In this document: positions 43,800-52,447 of the stretch, piece by piece
Numbering within the stretch: the first letter of the stretch is position 1
How the letters are laid out: the number at the start of each line of letters is the position of its first letter
DNA from: RPQJ01 sp963732375
GTDB taxonomy: Bacteria > Pseudomonadota > Gammaproteobacteria > Steroidobacterales > Steroidobacteraceae
Assembly: GCA_963732375.1 (NCBI GenBank)
Contig: CAVSZE010000012.1
Location: forward strand, 605,211 to 669,210
Direction: 5' to 3'
DNA: 64,000 bases
Translations under genes and position numbers: made by a program
The notes under the pieces: generated by a model
What the model was told of the DNA's origin: nothing
Databases searched by the model: none
The model's input: the letters and a program-made list of their open reading frames with translations, nothing else

Positions 43800-44536
43800 G
43801 CCGGTCCCCCTAATGCCATTTCCCTTGGAATTTCGATTCGCTGGGCCAGCCCAGCGACACCTTGCATAATCTGTGCAATTTCCATACCAAACGTGGTTCG
43901 CGCAATTACATCAATGACTTGAGCGCTTTCACCATCCGCACCGCAGTGCAGCATGTAAAGCGGTCCGACAACGGGGCCGATCGCGCACGCATGGGTCGGT
44001 CACGCGTCCAGTCGTCCGCGTAATGTCGCGATCTTCTTCCACCCGGGCGCCACGACCGGATCCGACGGCCGGTCGAAACCACGGTCAGTCAGCCTGCGCC
44101 TTCCGAACGCGAGTTCGCTCTGCGCATTTACGAGTTTCGCAGACAGGGTCCGGCGCGAACCGTAGACGCGGCGATCGCGACGACCAGGGGCAGCGGTTTG
44201 TTCCATGCGCGGGCGATCACGGCGGTGTTGGCGGGCAGCGAAATGGAGGTCGCGATCAGGGCCGCCCCAGAGGGCGGGCGACGCGAGGTCGACGCAGGGG
44301 CGCCGCGAGAGGAACGGTAGTATCCATCGGAAATACTATGTCGGCGCGGAGGCCGGTTCGCATGCGCCCCGATTGGCGAACGGAAATTCCGTGTAACATG
44401 GTTTTTCGGGGGGATCATGCTGCGGAGAACCGCCGCAGGACCAATTAATGTCCTGTAGCGAATGCTGCCCGCAGGACTCTGAACGGCGCCGGGTCCCGCC
44501 CGATGACCTCGTACCGTGTCCGGAGAATGAACGTCA
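43800..44536. other. 737-bp region without a convincing gene; possible coding remnants
   Basis: Upstream of the SGNH hydrolase gene. On the minus strand, two short stretches read as protein ends: one finishing near 44000 (...VVAPGWKKIATLRGRLDA) and one near 44128 (...IARAWNKPLPLVVAIAA). Neither has a good start or a family, so they look like decayed gene fragments. No structural RNA is evident. Confidence 0.4.
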
Positions 44537-45409
44537 ATGACTCTGACGACGAAGATCAATCTGGCACTGGCCGTGGTGTTCGTGACCGGTCTCGGCATCA
44601 CCGGCTACATCTCGCGCGCCATCCTCCTGGAAAACGCCAAGCGCGAGGTCATCACACATGCCGGCCTGATGATGGAATCTTCATATGCGGCTCGCGCCTA
44701 CACGATTCAGCAGGTCAAGCCGTTGCTCGCCGACAGGCTCGGCGACGTGTTTCTTCCCCAGACCGTGCCATCGTATGCCGCTACGCAGCAGTTCACGCAG
44801 TTGCGCCAGACGCACCCGGAGTACTTGTACAAGGAATCCACACTGAACCCGACCAACCCCGCCAACCGCTCAACGGAATGGGAAGCGGACATCATCCAGC
44901 AGTTTCGCAACGATGCCGCGCTGACCGAAGTGACCGGTGAACGCCAGACACCGACCGGGCCCTCGCTCTACCTGGCACGGCCGATGCGCGTCAATGAGTC
45001 CGGCTGTCTCACCTGCCACGGAGTGCCGGGAGACGCGCCGCCGACGATGACGGCGCTTTATGGCAGCAACAATGGTTTCGGCTGGAAGATGAACGAGGTC
45101 GTCGGCAGCCAGATTGTCTCGGTGCCTCTGTCAGTGCCATACGAGCGCGCCAAATATGCGTTTCGCGTGTTCATGGCCTCGCAGATGGCCGTGCTTGCGG
45201 CCATTTTTATCGTCGTGAATGTCGCACTGCGCCTGATCGTCATCCGACCGGTACGGCAGATGGCCATGATCGCCGACCAGGTCAGCAGCGGCGACCTTGA
45301 AGTGCCCGAATTCGATGGTGGCGGCACGGACGAAATTGCCCAGCTGGGCCATTCGTTCAACCGCATGCGCCGCAGCGTCGAGAAGGCCATGGAGATTCTG
45401 GGACGATAG
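44537..45409 (+). CDS. Haem-c sensor: Tll0287-like (DUF3365) domain plus HAMP
   Basis: The 290-aa protein has an N-terminal helix (ALAVVFVTGLGITGYISRAI), a periplasmic Tll0287/DUF3365-like domain (YAARAYTIQQVKPLLADRL, a NPANRSTEWE motif and a covalent haem motif CLTCH near residue 156), a second helix (MASQMAVLAAIFIVVNVALRLIVI) and a HAMP domain (RPVRQMAMIADQVSSGDLEVPEF). No output domain follows HAMP. This looks like a redox, gas or ligand sensor. Its stop lies 5 bp before the TIR gene, which may be its output partner. Confidence 0.85.
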   Translation: MTLTTKINLALAVVFVTGLGITGYISRAILLENAKREVITHAGLMMESSYAARAYTIQQVKPLLADRLGDVFLPQTVPSYAATQQFTQLRQTHPEYLYKESTLNPTNPANRSTEWEADIIQQFRNDAALTEVTGERQTPTGPSLYLARPMRVNESGCLTCHGVPGDAPPTMTALYGSNNGFGWKMNEVVGSQIVSVPLSVPYERAKYAFRVFMASQMAVLAAIFIVVNVALRLIVIRPVRQMAMIADQVSSGDLEVPEFDGGGTDEIAQLGHSFNRMRRSVEKAMEILGR

Positions 45410-45413
45410 CGTC

Positions 45414-46115
45414 ATGGCCACCACGTCACACAAGGTATTCATCTGCTATTCCCACCACGATGTGGGCTACGCACAATCAACGTGTCGTGCGCTCGAGGGC
45501 GCCGACATACGTTGCTGGATGGCGCCACGGGACATTTCGCCGAGCAAGGACTGGGCCGAGGAAATCATCGACGCGATCAGCTCCGCGGCGATCATGGTCC
45601 TGGTCCTTTCCTCCAGCTCCAACGACTCGCCGCAGGTTCGCCGCGAGGTCGAGCGCGCCATCAGCAAGAACGTGCCGGTCCTGCCGCTACGCGTCGAGGA
45701 CGTACTCCTTTCCAAGAGCCTCGAGTACTTCATCAGCACCCAGCAATGGCTCGATGCGTTCACGGCGCCATTCGAAGCACATCTGGAGAACCTGCGAATC
45801 TGCGTACTGGACGTGCTCCAGGGCCCATCGACGGATGGCTCATCGCTCCGAGTATTACCCACGGCCCGCCCTGCTGCCGGGCGCGCAGCGGCCGCATCGG
45901 CTCCTGTACGTGCACCGGAATTCTCGCCACAGGACCTCAAGTACATCGAGACCCAGTTGGCCAGTTACCTGGGGCCCGTTGCGAAATTCCTGGTGTCACA
46001 GGCGGCCAGGAAATCCTCCTCGACCGAAGAGCTGATCGTGCAGCTGTCGAGTGAACTGAAGGCTGATGGTGAACAGAGGTCGTTTCGCGAGAATTGCCGC
46101 TTCCTTGCGAAGTAG
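45414..46115 (+). CDS. TIR-domain protein with C-terminal regulatory domain
   Basis: The 233-aa protein starts with a TIR domain (residues 1-140): KVFICYSHHDVGYAQ, ADIRCWMAPRDISPS, WAEEIIDAISSA with a candidate NADase Glu, MVLVLSSSSNDSPQVRREVERA and VLPLRVEDV. An Ala/Pro-rich linker (about 145-172) leads to DLKYIETQLASYLGPVAKFLVSQAA, a module often found in bacterial Ser/Thr kinases and cyclases that may mediate regulation. TIR proteins can act as NADases or scaffolds. ATG 45414 is 5 bp from the upstream sensor gene, so they form an operon. Confidence 0.86.
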   Translation: MATTSHKVFICYSHHDVGYAQSTCRALEGADIRCWMAPRDISPSKDWAEEIIDAISSAAIMVLVLSSSSNDSPQVRREVERAISKNVPVLPLRVEDVLLSKSLEYFISTQQWLDAFTAPFEAHLENLRICVLDVLQGPSTDGSSLRVLPTARPAAGRAAAASAPVRAPEFSPQDLKYIETQLASYLGPVAKFLVSQAARKSSSTEELIVQLSSELKADGEQRSFRENCRFLAK

Positions 46116-46148
46116 CGGCCGAGACAGGACTTCCAGGCCACAAAGGCA

Positions 46149-46201
46149 GCGCGGCCCCAGGACGGGCCGCTTGCTTCGATTCGACTTGTAGACGGGGACT
46201 G
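46149..46201 (-). repeat. Diverged terminator/tRNA-3'-end-like module (copy F)
   Basis: GCGGCCCC-AGGAC-GGGCCGC forms the hairpin, then CTTCGATTCGACTTGTAGACGG aligns with TTCGATTCGATGGTAGCGGG of the clearer copies, though it is less well conserved. The downstream part, GACTGCAACC...GACTTGCCCTGGGTCAGGCGTCGG (up to about 46240), also recurs after copy A. It lies just after the TIR gene. Confidence 0.5.
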
Positions 46202-46435
46202 CAACCCGACTTGCCCTGGGTCAGGCGTCGGTTCCCTCCGCCCCTCGCCTCACGCGTCTGATGAGCCAGTAGAGGCCCAGTTCGTCGCCGTCGTCGGGGA
46301 CGCGGGGATGATAGTGTGCCCCCACCTTCCTGCTGCGCCCCGTCGCGGTCGTTCCGGCGCATTTTTGGCGACAACGCGCGGAAACAAAAAACCCGACACC
46401 AGGCCGGGCTTCTTGCTTTGTTGAGCTGCTGACGC
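46202..46435. other. Intergenic decayed region between copy F and the PEP-CTERM gene
   Basis: On the minus strand a short frame ending near 46222 reads ELGLYWLIRRVRRGAEGTDA and looks like the C-terminal remnant of a gene, similar in position to remnants at 48640-48745 and 50412-50501. The PEP-CTERM terminator (AAACCCG...CGGGCTT, 46387-46412) closes the region. No intact gene is present. Confidence 0.4.
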
Positions 46436-47122
46436 TTAGTGCGCTTTCCGTCGTCGGGTCACTCCCAGCCCCGCGAGGCCGAGGCCGAGCAGCGCGAGCG
46501 AAGCCGGCTCCGGGACCTCGGTGATCAGGTCCTGCACGTCAGAGGCGGTGCCGTTGCTCGCGAGCAAGCGAAGAGTCGCGAGCGGCCCGCTGCCATCGAG
46601 CACGGCAAGCCACTCACCGGCCAGCGTCGCGGCGTTATAAGGGTTGGCCAAACCCGGGGCCTGGTAGTTGCCCGCGGCAAGGTCGATCACGACGTCCGCC
46701 GAGAGCTCCCAGAGTGCGATCTGGAACGCAGCGGCTTCGACCCCCGTGTCGATCGACGAATAGAAGCGCCCCCACAGCTCGCGGATCTCCTTGTCGCCCA
46801 TGGCGCTTACGGTGTAGCCGCTCGAGTCGAACGGTAGCAGCGCAGCCTCCGGTTGCAGGCAGAACGCGAAGAACTGCGTCCACTCACCGGTCGAACCGAC
46901 GTTCCGGTACTCGAAGTCGAACAAGCCTGCACTGTGCGTGCCCTGGGTGCCGTACACGCTCATCGCACGATTGACCTGGAACAGGTTGGTCGGCCCGAAG
47001 ACACCGCCCGCGCCCTGGCGGACCTTGACGACGTCGCCGATATTGAGCGAATTGGCCGACACGGATGTGGCGGCGAGCAGTCCGAATGCTGCGACTGCGG
47101 GAATCCATTTGGTAGAAAGCAT
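46436..47122 (-). CDS. PEP-CTERM protein of unknown function
   Basis: The 228-aa protein has a signal peptide (WIPAVAAFGLLAATSVSA) and a secreted body with beta-rich sequence (DFEYRNVGSTGEWTQFFAFC, FQIALWELS). The C-terminal signal is VPEPASLALLGLGLAGLGVTRRRKAH, the PEP-CTERM pattern of PEP, hydrophobic helix and Arg cluster. It is presumably sorted by an exosortase encoded elsewhere and linked to extracellular polysaccharide. AGAGGG precedes the start region. Confidence 0.85.
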   Translation of the reverse strand: MLSTKWIPAVAAFGLLAATSVSANSLNIGDVVKVRQGAGGVFGPTNLFQVNRAMSVYGTQGTHSAGLFDFEYRNVGSTGEWTQFFAFCLQPEAALLPFDSSGYTVSAMGDKEIRELWGRFYSSIDTGVEAAAFQIALWELSADVVIDLAAGNYQAPGLANPYNAATLAGEWLAVLDGSGPLATLRLLASNGTASDVQDLITEVPEPASLALLGLGLAGLGVTRRRKAH

Positions 47123-47499
47123 TTAGCGGCCCTCTTCAAAAACCTTTTAACTATTCAATTTCACACGGCCAAGGCGATGTCTTACGTGGCACTCCTGGGT
47201 CCCTGTCCACCGGGCCGCACCTGTGCGTGTGGCGTCAAGCAGACTCGAACTGACTCCCCTGAAGGGCTATGTGAATCGAACTATGCCGATTGTGTAAGGA
47301 GCGTGGGTCCCCAGAATGCTGGAGTGTGACGTGTCCCGCAGCATCAAGTGACGACGATGTGGTTCGAACCTTCGATCGGCTGATTACGTCGCATTCGGCA
47401 CGCATCTGATAGGCGAGCAGTTAGGCTCACTCAATCCAACGGATCGCAGTGGCGATTTCCCTCTTCCGACCTCACAACGCGCGATTTCAGGATTCTGCG
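47123..47499. other. Divergent intergenic region between PEP-CTERM and sugar-transferase genes
   Basis: The first 60 bp (47123-47180) is AT-rich and is the likely promoter of the minus-strand PEP-CTERM gene. The remaining sequence holds no hairpin of note and no gene. A promoter for the sugar transferase must lie here, but I cannot place it. Confidence 0.35.
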
Positions 47500-48243
47500 A
47501 TGCCGCTAAATCACCAACGCAGGTCCGGCGCTGAAGCAGTCGCGTGCGCTCAGGAGTCGCACCGGCCTCGCGCACTATTGGCGTGTGCTGCGAAACGTAC
47601 TTTCGACATCGCGGTGGCAAGCTGCCTGCTGCTGTGCCTCGCACCCATCATGGTGCTGGTTGCACTGCTCATCAAATTCGACAGCCGGGGGCCGGTGTTC
47701 TTCCGTCAGTGGCGCACGGGCAAGGGCGGGGTACCGTTTTCGATCGTCAAGTTCCGTACCATGGTGCAGCACGAAACACCTGCACACGCGCTCGATTTCG
47801 TGAGAACGGGTGACCCGCGCATCACGCGCCTCGGGCGACTGCTGCGCAACACAAGCATCGACGAGCTGCCACAGATCTTCAATGTCCTGAGTGGCGAGAT
47901 GGCGATGGTCGGGCCGCGCCCGCAACCACTGTGCCACATCGATCATTTCGCACCGTTGATACCCGAGTACACGCTGCGTCTGTCAGCGAAGCCTGGCATC
48001 ACCGGGCTTGTGCAGGTGAGCGACATGCGCAGCCTTGTCGACAACATTGAAGACCATCGCCGCCGCGTGCTAATGGACCTGGAGTACATAGACGGCTGGT
48101 CGATTTGGCTGGACGTGGTCGTCTGCATCAGGACCGCGTCTACCGTGCTGCAGCGCTACGAGGCGCACACAAAAGAGTTTCCTGATGATGCGCCGCTCGT
48201 CGCGAGCGGCCACGTGCCGGTGCTGCCATCCGATTCCAAGTAG
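47500..48243 (+). CDS. Undecaprenyl-phosphate sugar phosphotransferase (bacterial sugar transferase)
   Basis: The 247-aa monotopic priming glycosyltransferase (WcaJ/EpsB-like) lacks the extra N-terminal helices of the large form. Its membrane re-entrant segment is KRTFDIAVASCLLLCLAPIMVLVALLIKF, followed by GPVFFRQWRTGKGG, FSIVKFRTM, RLLRNTSIDELPQIFNVLSGEMAMVGPRP and KPGITGLVQVSD. It transfers a sugar-1-phosphate to undecaprenyl phosphate at the start of an exopolysaccharide chain. An EpsB-type enzyme near PEP-CTERM genes fits an exosortase-linked EPS pathway. Start 47500 is a choice; GTG 47449 is possible. Confidence 0.87.
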   Translation: MPLNHQRRSGAEAVACAQESHRPRALLACAAKRTFDIAVASCLLLCLAPIMVLVALLIKFDSRGPVFFRQWRTGKGGVPFSIVKFRTMVQHETPAHALDFVRTGDPRITRLGRLLRNTSIDELPQIFNVLSGEMAMVGPRPQPLCHIDHFAPLIPEYTLRLSAKPGITGLVQVSDMRSLVDNIEDHRRRVLMDLEYIDGWSIWLDVVVCIRTASTVLQRYEAHTKEFPDDAPLVASGHVPVLPSDSK

Positions 48244-48496
48244 CTATCCATGGGCGCTGGACCGTCGAGCGTTACCTCCGGGTCATTGCTCCCCGTACCA
48301 CGTCCGCTTCGGGAAACCGACGCGCTGGATCGCCGCCTAAGCCACGCCGAGCTTACCCTCGCGCCATAGTCGACCTCGGCACCCGCGCCGGCCTGCACGA
48401 GCATGGCCACAAGCTCTCGGGACTGTGGGGAGGTTGAGCGCCTAATGCTTCGTCCGCCCGTGCCAACGCGCGGCCATGGGGCGCTGATGAAGTCGC
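48244..48496. other. Intergenic region with possible coding remnant
   Basis: On the minus strand a segment near 48360-48440 reads RELVAMLVQAGAGAEVDYG, which loosely recalls an ankyrin repeat. It has no start and is interrupted. I call it a decayed fragment at most. Confidence 0.3.
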
Positions 48497-48553
48497 GCTG
48501 AAAAGCAAAACGGCCCCAGAGGGGCCGTCTGCTTCGAATGCGTTGGTAGCGGG
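48497..48553 (-). repeat. Terminator plus tRNA-3'-end-like module (copy A)
   Basis: CGGCCCC-AGA-GGGGCCG hairpin (48511-48527), flanked by AAAAGCAAAA on one side and then GCTTCGAATGCGTTGGTAGCGGG. Read on the minus strand, it ends ACCCGCTACCA, then hairpin, then TTTTGCTTTT. The acceptor part differs from copies B-E (CACCC for CCCCC). Confidence 0.75.
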
Positions 48554-48840
48554 TGACTGCAACCAGTTTGGAAATCATTGATTCCATTGACCACGGAGTA
48601 CCGTTCGCAAGTGGCGCCGACTGTCGAAGCCCCCAGGACGACCGCCTAACCACAACCGGACTTGCCCCGGGTCAGGCGTCGGCCCCCTCCACGCCTCGCT
48701 CGCCGGTACTGCTCCTCGATGAAGGCAATCCACGCCTCAGCCCGCCGCACCCAATGACGGGCATCCCCGTGAATTTGTGGCGGGCACGGGAAGAAACAAA
48801 ACCCCAGCGCGGGGCCGGCCTCATGAGTCTCGAGGTACCC
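48554..48840. other. Intergenic decayed region with C-terminal coding remnant
   Basis: On the minus strand, around 48640-48745, a frame reads AWIAFIEEQYRRARRG and then terminates. It is similar to AWIAYIEAHYRAARA found at the same place near copy B, and its position relative to copy A is the same. A weak terminator (CCCC-AGCG-CGGGG, near 48804-48816) serves the lipoprotein gene. Confidence 0.4.
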
Positions 48841-50025
48841 CTATTGCACCCGCTTCATGATCGCGGAACAGATACCGCCCGAACCGATGTTCGGTCCCTC
48901 CGTATACGCGTAACGTGACATCTCCGAGAAGTCACCGTCCTTGCCCAATGTCCACTCAAAGTGCTCACGGTAAGTATTGCCGGCTGGACCTGAATCGAAG
49001 AATCCGGTCGCCGCGTGCGGGCTGCCACTCACAATCGAGACGGAATAGGTATTAACGTCCCCCGATCCGGGCGGATCCTCATCGGCGACGGAAAGAGTCG
49101 TCGCGCTAGTCTTTGTGAGAGTGAGCCGCGCATTACCGTGTTCAATGGGCAGGCACACCCAACGTTGATCATAGTCCGCCACCCAGTCGTCGATTGTGCC
49201 GCCTGAGCCGCAGGTCAACGCCACGGTGGAATCCGGCATTGGGGTGCTCAGACCCGCAGGGTCGCGGAAAGAGACCTGCTGCACCGCCACCGACGCGGTG
49301 TTGGGCGAGAACAGCCAGTCCGCGATCAATGTGCCAGTTGGTCCCGACCGCTCAATCGCGACAGAGCCCCCAACGTTGAAGCCGCAGGCGTTGGCGACTA
49401 CACCGCCGGACTGCGACGCCGGCGTCACGATGATTGGGTTCGCCACCGGTATTTCCATCGTGGTGGCCTCCCCCGTCATCGGATTGGTGAAAGTGCCGGC
49501 ACCGGAGACCTGCACCATCGTTTCGGTCGCCGAAAAGGCAAGCGTGGCTTGGTACAAATGCCCGACCACCGGAATGTTGACGTCAATAGTGGCCTCCCCC
49601 GTCAGTGGACTCCAGTCGAGCGAGGATGGGTCGCCGCCGAAGGTGACACGCCCTGTGATCGAGGTTTCGCTGATGAGGTCATCGTTGCCGTCGTATGTAC
49701 CGTCGAAGGTAAAGCTGTTTGCCGGGGCGCCCGGCTGCAGGTCGGGGAGCAAGGTCACTCCAGGCGTGAGCCCGGCGTCGGGATTCAGCATGAAGAGGAA
49801 TCCGCTCTGCGCCTTGGCCAGCATCGGCATCACCTTCAACATCTGCTCCTTCATTTTTGCATCCGCGGCCGTGGCGTCCGGCGGGATGGGGTTCGGTGGG
49901 TTTGCGCCGGAACCATTGCCGCCGCTACCACCGCAGCCAGGCAGCGCCACCGCAAATAGCGCGACCAGAATCCCGATATAGGTGGGCGACGACGAATACT
50001 CATTGCCGCGAGTTTGCCTGGTCAT
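48841..50025 (-). CDS. Lipoprotein of unknown function
   Basis: The 394-aa protein has a signal peptide with lipobox (ALPGCGGSGGNG) and a Gly/Pro-rich linker, then a helical block (AKMKEQMLKVMPMLAKAQSGFLFML) and a large beta-rich region with regular strand/turn spacing. It contains several Cys (VANACGFNV, ALTCGSGG, RWVCLPIE, GGICSAIM). No family is recognised. It lies in a module bounded by copies A and B of the tRNA-like repeat. Upstream sequence has AGGGGG-type RBS. Confidence 0.7.
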   Translation of the reverse strand: MTRQTRGNEYSSSPTYIGILVALFAVALPGCGGSGGNGSGANPPNPIPPDATAADAKMKEQMLKVMPMLAKAQSGFLFMLNPDAGLTPGVTLLPDLQPGAPANSFTFDGTYDGNDDLISETSITGRVTFGGDPSSLDWSPLTGEATIDVNIPVVGHLYQATLAFSATETMVQVSGAGTFTNPMTGEATTMEIPVANPIIVTPASQSGGVVANACGFNVGGSVAIERSGPTGTLIADWLFSPNTASVAVQQVSFRDPAGLSTPMPDSTVALTCGSGGTIDDWVADYDQRWVCLPIEHGNARLTLTKTSATTLSVADEDPPGSGDVNTYSVSIVSGSPHAATGFFDSGPAGNTYREHFEWTLGKDGDFSEMSRYAYTEGPNIGSGGICSAIMKRVQ

Positions 50026-50312
50026 GACTTACCCCCTCCTCGTTGCTTTGCATCCGAAGAAACAGTTGATTGCCCGGCTTGGGCGTTGAACTCAATCCCC
50101 CCATGTTTGGATGACTCTACGGTCATCTCTTCCTGGTCTGGTTGATCTCCATGCGCCCATTCGATCAAAAACTCAAGTTGCGATGCAGCAAACAGCCGCC
50201 CAAGGCGGTCTTTGAAAACCTCGTTGCGCAACCGAGGGCGATGGCGCGGTGCTGCCGCTCCCGTAGTTCGCCGTCCAGGGAAACGGTTCGCTGCGCCTGC
50301 GATTTGCAGCTA
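50026..50312. other. Intergenic region upstream of the lipoprotein gene
   Basis: No gene is convincing. Near 50249-50312 a plus-strand stretch is similar to 52145-52220, which precedes copy C, so the repeated module extends at least 70 bp beyond the hairpin. In copy B the frame is interrupted by a shift. Confidence 0.4.
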
Positions 50313-50372
50313 GCTGAAAAGCAAAACGGCCCCATCGGGGCCGTCTGCTTCGAATGCGTTGGTAGCGGGGGC
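50313..50372 (-). repeat. Terminator plus tRNA-3'-end-like module (copy B)
   Basis: CGGCCCC-ATC-GGGGCCG hairpin, then TGCTTCGAATGCGTTGGTAGCGGGGGC. On the minus strand it reads GCCCCCGCTACCA, a spacer, the hairpin and a T-rich tail. It matches copy A in the spacer (AACGCATTCGAAGCAGA) and copies C-E in the acceptor part. Confidence 0.8.
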
Positions 50373-50703
50373 ACGCTACTGCGATTATAAGAAGATTGGA
50401 TCGAGGTCGAGCTACGGTAGACCTTCCCGCGCAGCCGCCCTTGCTGCCCGATAATGCGCCTCAATGTACGCGATCCAGGCCCGCTTGTCGGCGTCGGGGA
50501 TGTCACATTACCTGGGTGCGCTCGACTGCCCGCCTGACGAGCCTATTGGGAACAAGTTCGTCGCCGAATCCCGGGGATGTTGGTAGCCATGACCCCGGCC
50601 TGCCGCGCCCCGCGTCGAGCGTCTCCACGCATTTGTGGCGGGAACGTAAAGAAACAAAAAGCCCGCCACGAGGACGGGCTTCTTGCCGCATCGAGCGTGT
50701 CGC
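50373..50703. other. Intergenic decayed region with C-terminal coding remnant and terminator
   Basis: On the minus strand 50412-50501 reads IPDADKRAWIAYIEAHYRA then a short tail and a stop: the C-terminal end of a lost gene, related to the remnant near copy A. The terminator of the PEP-CTERM gene (AAGCCCG...CGGGCTT, 50659-50681, T-rich on the minus strand) is at the other end. Confidence 0.45.
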
Positions 50704-51726
50704 TTACGCTTTACGTCGCCTGGTAAAGCGCAGACCCGCGAGGCCGAGACAGAGTAACGCGAGCGTACCGGGTTCGGGGACGGTCCAGATCGCATCTGTA
50801 CCGGTCACGGCCCACGGACCCCGACGGGCGTGCAGTCCGGCAACGTCGATGCCGAGCCGCCCACGGTAGTACCCGGCCTGACCACCACGCAGCGATGACT
50901 CCGTGAAGTCCGCCAACTGCAGCGCGTAGAGACGCCCGCCCAATAGGCCCTTCACGAACATTAGCGAGCCATCGGGGTTATCCACGGTCAGCGTGCTCCC
51001 GTCCGGACTAAGGCCCAGAAGATTGGCGCTGAGCGAGCTGTTTGACTTGTCGAACAGGTCCTCGGTCACCATGTCGACAAAAATGTCCCAACCGACGACG
51101 CTGCTTGGATCAAGTAGACCCGTCTGACCGTTCGTTCGAATCGTGCCATACATTGTCACACCATTCGAAAATGCCAGCGGAACAAGATTGAAAAGATTAC
51201 CGCTCGTCGCGTCTGCCGTCGCCGCGACATACTCGACACCCGGCAGCTGACTTAGGTCGAGGAAGTCAAACGCCGCGCCGGCCATGTAGAGAGCTTGACC
51301 ACCACTTGCAGCTGAGCTGGAAAAATTCGAGATCCACGCGCCGAAATCAGTGAAAGGATTCTTGGAGCGAAAGCCCAGCGACCCACCTTCATCACTCCCG
51401 TCGGGAGAAGTAGCGACCGTCAGGAATTTGCCATCCCCGCTGATACTGACCTGCGACACATCCTTCGCTTGGGTGTTCGCCGTAGTGAAATGCGCGAGTC
51501 GCTCAAAGGTCGTGACCTTGAGGCTCCAGTCGACGATATCGCTCGTCGTGCCCGCGGTCGTGATCGTGCCGGTGGCCGTCATACCATTGCCAAAATTGAT
51601 TGGCCGAATTTCGAGCGTAACCCCGTGCGCAATTGGCGCTAACGCGAACATCGCAACGCCGCCGACCAGAAGTCGTGCAGCGCCTCCGGCCGATTTACGA
51701 GTTTTCGAGACGATAGATGTATTCAC
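50704..51726 (-). CDS. PEP-CTERM protein of unknown function
   Basis: The 340-aa exported protein has a hydrophobic signal segment (LLVGGVAMFALAPIAHG) and a secreted beta-rich body with two similar halves (GMTATGTITTAGTTSDIVDW and GVTMYGTIRTNGQTGLLDPS). The PEP-CTERM tail is VPEPGTLALLCLGLAGL followed by RFTRRRKA. I start at GTG 51726, with GGAG about 11 bp upstream; an upstream GTG at 51780 adds 18 residues. It sits between copies B and C of the repeated module. Confidence 0.8.
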   Translation of the reverse strand: MNTSIVSKTRKSAGGAARLLVGGVAMFALAPIAHGVTLEIRPINFGNGMTATGTITTAGTTSDIVDWSLKVTTFERLAHFTTANTQAKDVSQVSISGDGKFLTVATSPDGSDEGGSLGFRSKNPFTDFGAWISNFSSSAASGGQALYMAGAAFDFLDLSQLPGVEYVAATADATSGNLFNLVPLAFSNGVTMYGTIRTNGQTGLLDPSSVVGWDIFVDMVTEDLFDKSNSSLSANLLGLSPDGSTLTVDNPDGSLMFVKGLLGGRLYALQLADFTESSLRGGQAGYYRGRLGIDVAGLHARRGPWAVTGTDAIWTVPEPGTLALLCLGLAGLRFTRRRKA

Positions 51727-52078
51727 TTGTAGGGGATCTCCAAGACCCAGGCGGCAGCTTCTCGCTAAGAACCGGGACACCGCCGTGGCGATCGCCGCGA
51801 CGACGCACGCCAGTGGCCGACCTCGTTTTCATTTCAATGCAAGATTCGCACCAAGAATCAGTTCTCTGTCGAAATCAAACAGATGGCCCGCATACATGTT
51901 TGCGCTCTCGCAGAAGTGTAAAAGATCTCGTCAATTTGGTGGTTCGGCGATGTTAGCAATTGTTCGCATTCTGCTTTGGCCAGGTCAATGCTCAGGCGCC
52001 AGACTGGCGACACGGCACCAATCGATAACGCAGCGGCGAAGCCGAGTGCGCACCCGTAGACCCTACCTCGCCCCATGA
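51727..52078. other. Intergenic region upstream of the PEP-CTERM gene
   Basis: This contains the presumed promoter of the minus-strand PEP-CTERM gene. The 51880-51970 stretch is less GC-rich than the neighbouring coding sequence. No gene or structured RNA is supported. Confidence 0.3.
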
Positions 52079-52225
52079 TCGAACTCGACCATCGCTGGCC
52101 TGCTCAAACACGATCACCAACTGGCAGCGTATTGCCCCCGGTGCGGCCGCTGGTCGGTGCTGCCGCTCGCCGAGTTCATCGGCCAGCGGAAGGGATCGCT
52201 GCGGTTGCCGATCGCGGTGTGCTGA
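52079..52225 (+). pseudogene. C-terminal remnant of a CxxC small protein, adjacent to copy C
   Basis: An open stretch of 48 codons ends at TGA 52223-52225 and includes TIAGLLKHDHQLAAYCPRCG and LPLAEFIGQRKGSLRLPIAVC. It has a CPRC pair and looks like real but headless coding sequence; the upstream TGA is at 52076-52078. A degraded version occurs before copy B. It runs into the repeated module. Confidence 0.35.
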
Positions 52226-52286
52226 AAAGCAAAACGGCCCCAGAGGGGCCGTTTGCTTCGATTCGATGGTAGCGGGGGCAGGATTT
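52221..52286 (-). repeat. Terminator plus tRNA-3'-end-like module (copy C, clearest)
   Basis: Minus strand: AAATCCTGCCCCCGCTACCA (52286-52267), spacer TCGAATCGAAGCAAA, hairpin CGGCCCC-TCT-GGGGCCG, then TTTTGCTTTTC. The first 20 bases equal a tRNA 3' end: T-stem CCTGC, acceptor CCCCGCT, discriminator A, CCA. The pairing partner would be NGCGGGG, as in initiator tRNA-fMet (CGCGGGG, mismatched 1-72 pair). Confidence 0.85.
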
Positions 52287-52447
52287 CTAATTAGCGAGCG
52301 GGTGCTGGACGTGACCTCAAATGGCTGCCGCCGTCGCGTGTAAGCCGGATCGTGCCGCCCAGAAAAGGAAACCCCGCCGATGCGAGGTCCTGTGGTCTAC
52401 ACGTTGGTCGGCGTCACGCCCGCCGTTCTCAAGACCGCAATAGCAGT
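52287..52447. other. Short intergenic stretch between copy C and the CFI-box gene
   Basis: AAAAGGAAACCCCGCCGATGCGAGG (from about 52363) resembles a terminator-like stem for the minus-strand gene that ends at 52448. Nothing else is visible. Confidence 0.3.

Noticed and set aside
48353..48653. Ankyrin-repeat protein on the minus strand
   Set aside because: Only a short segment loosely resembles an ankyrin helix, with no start or continuation; treated as a possible remnant.
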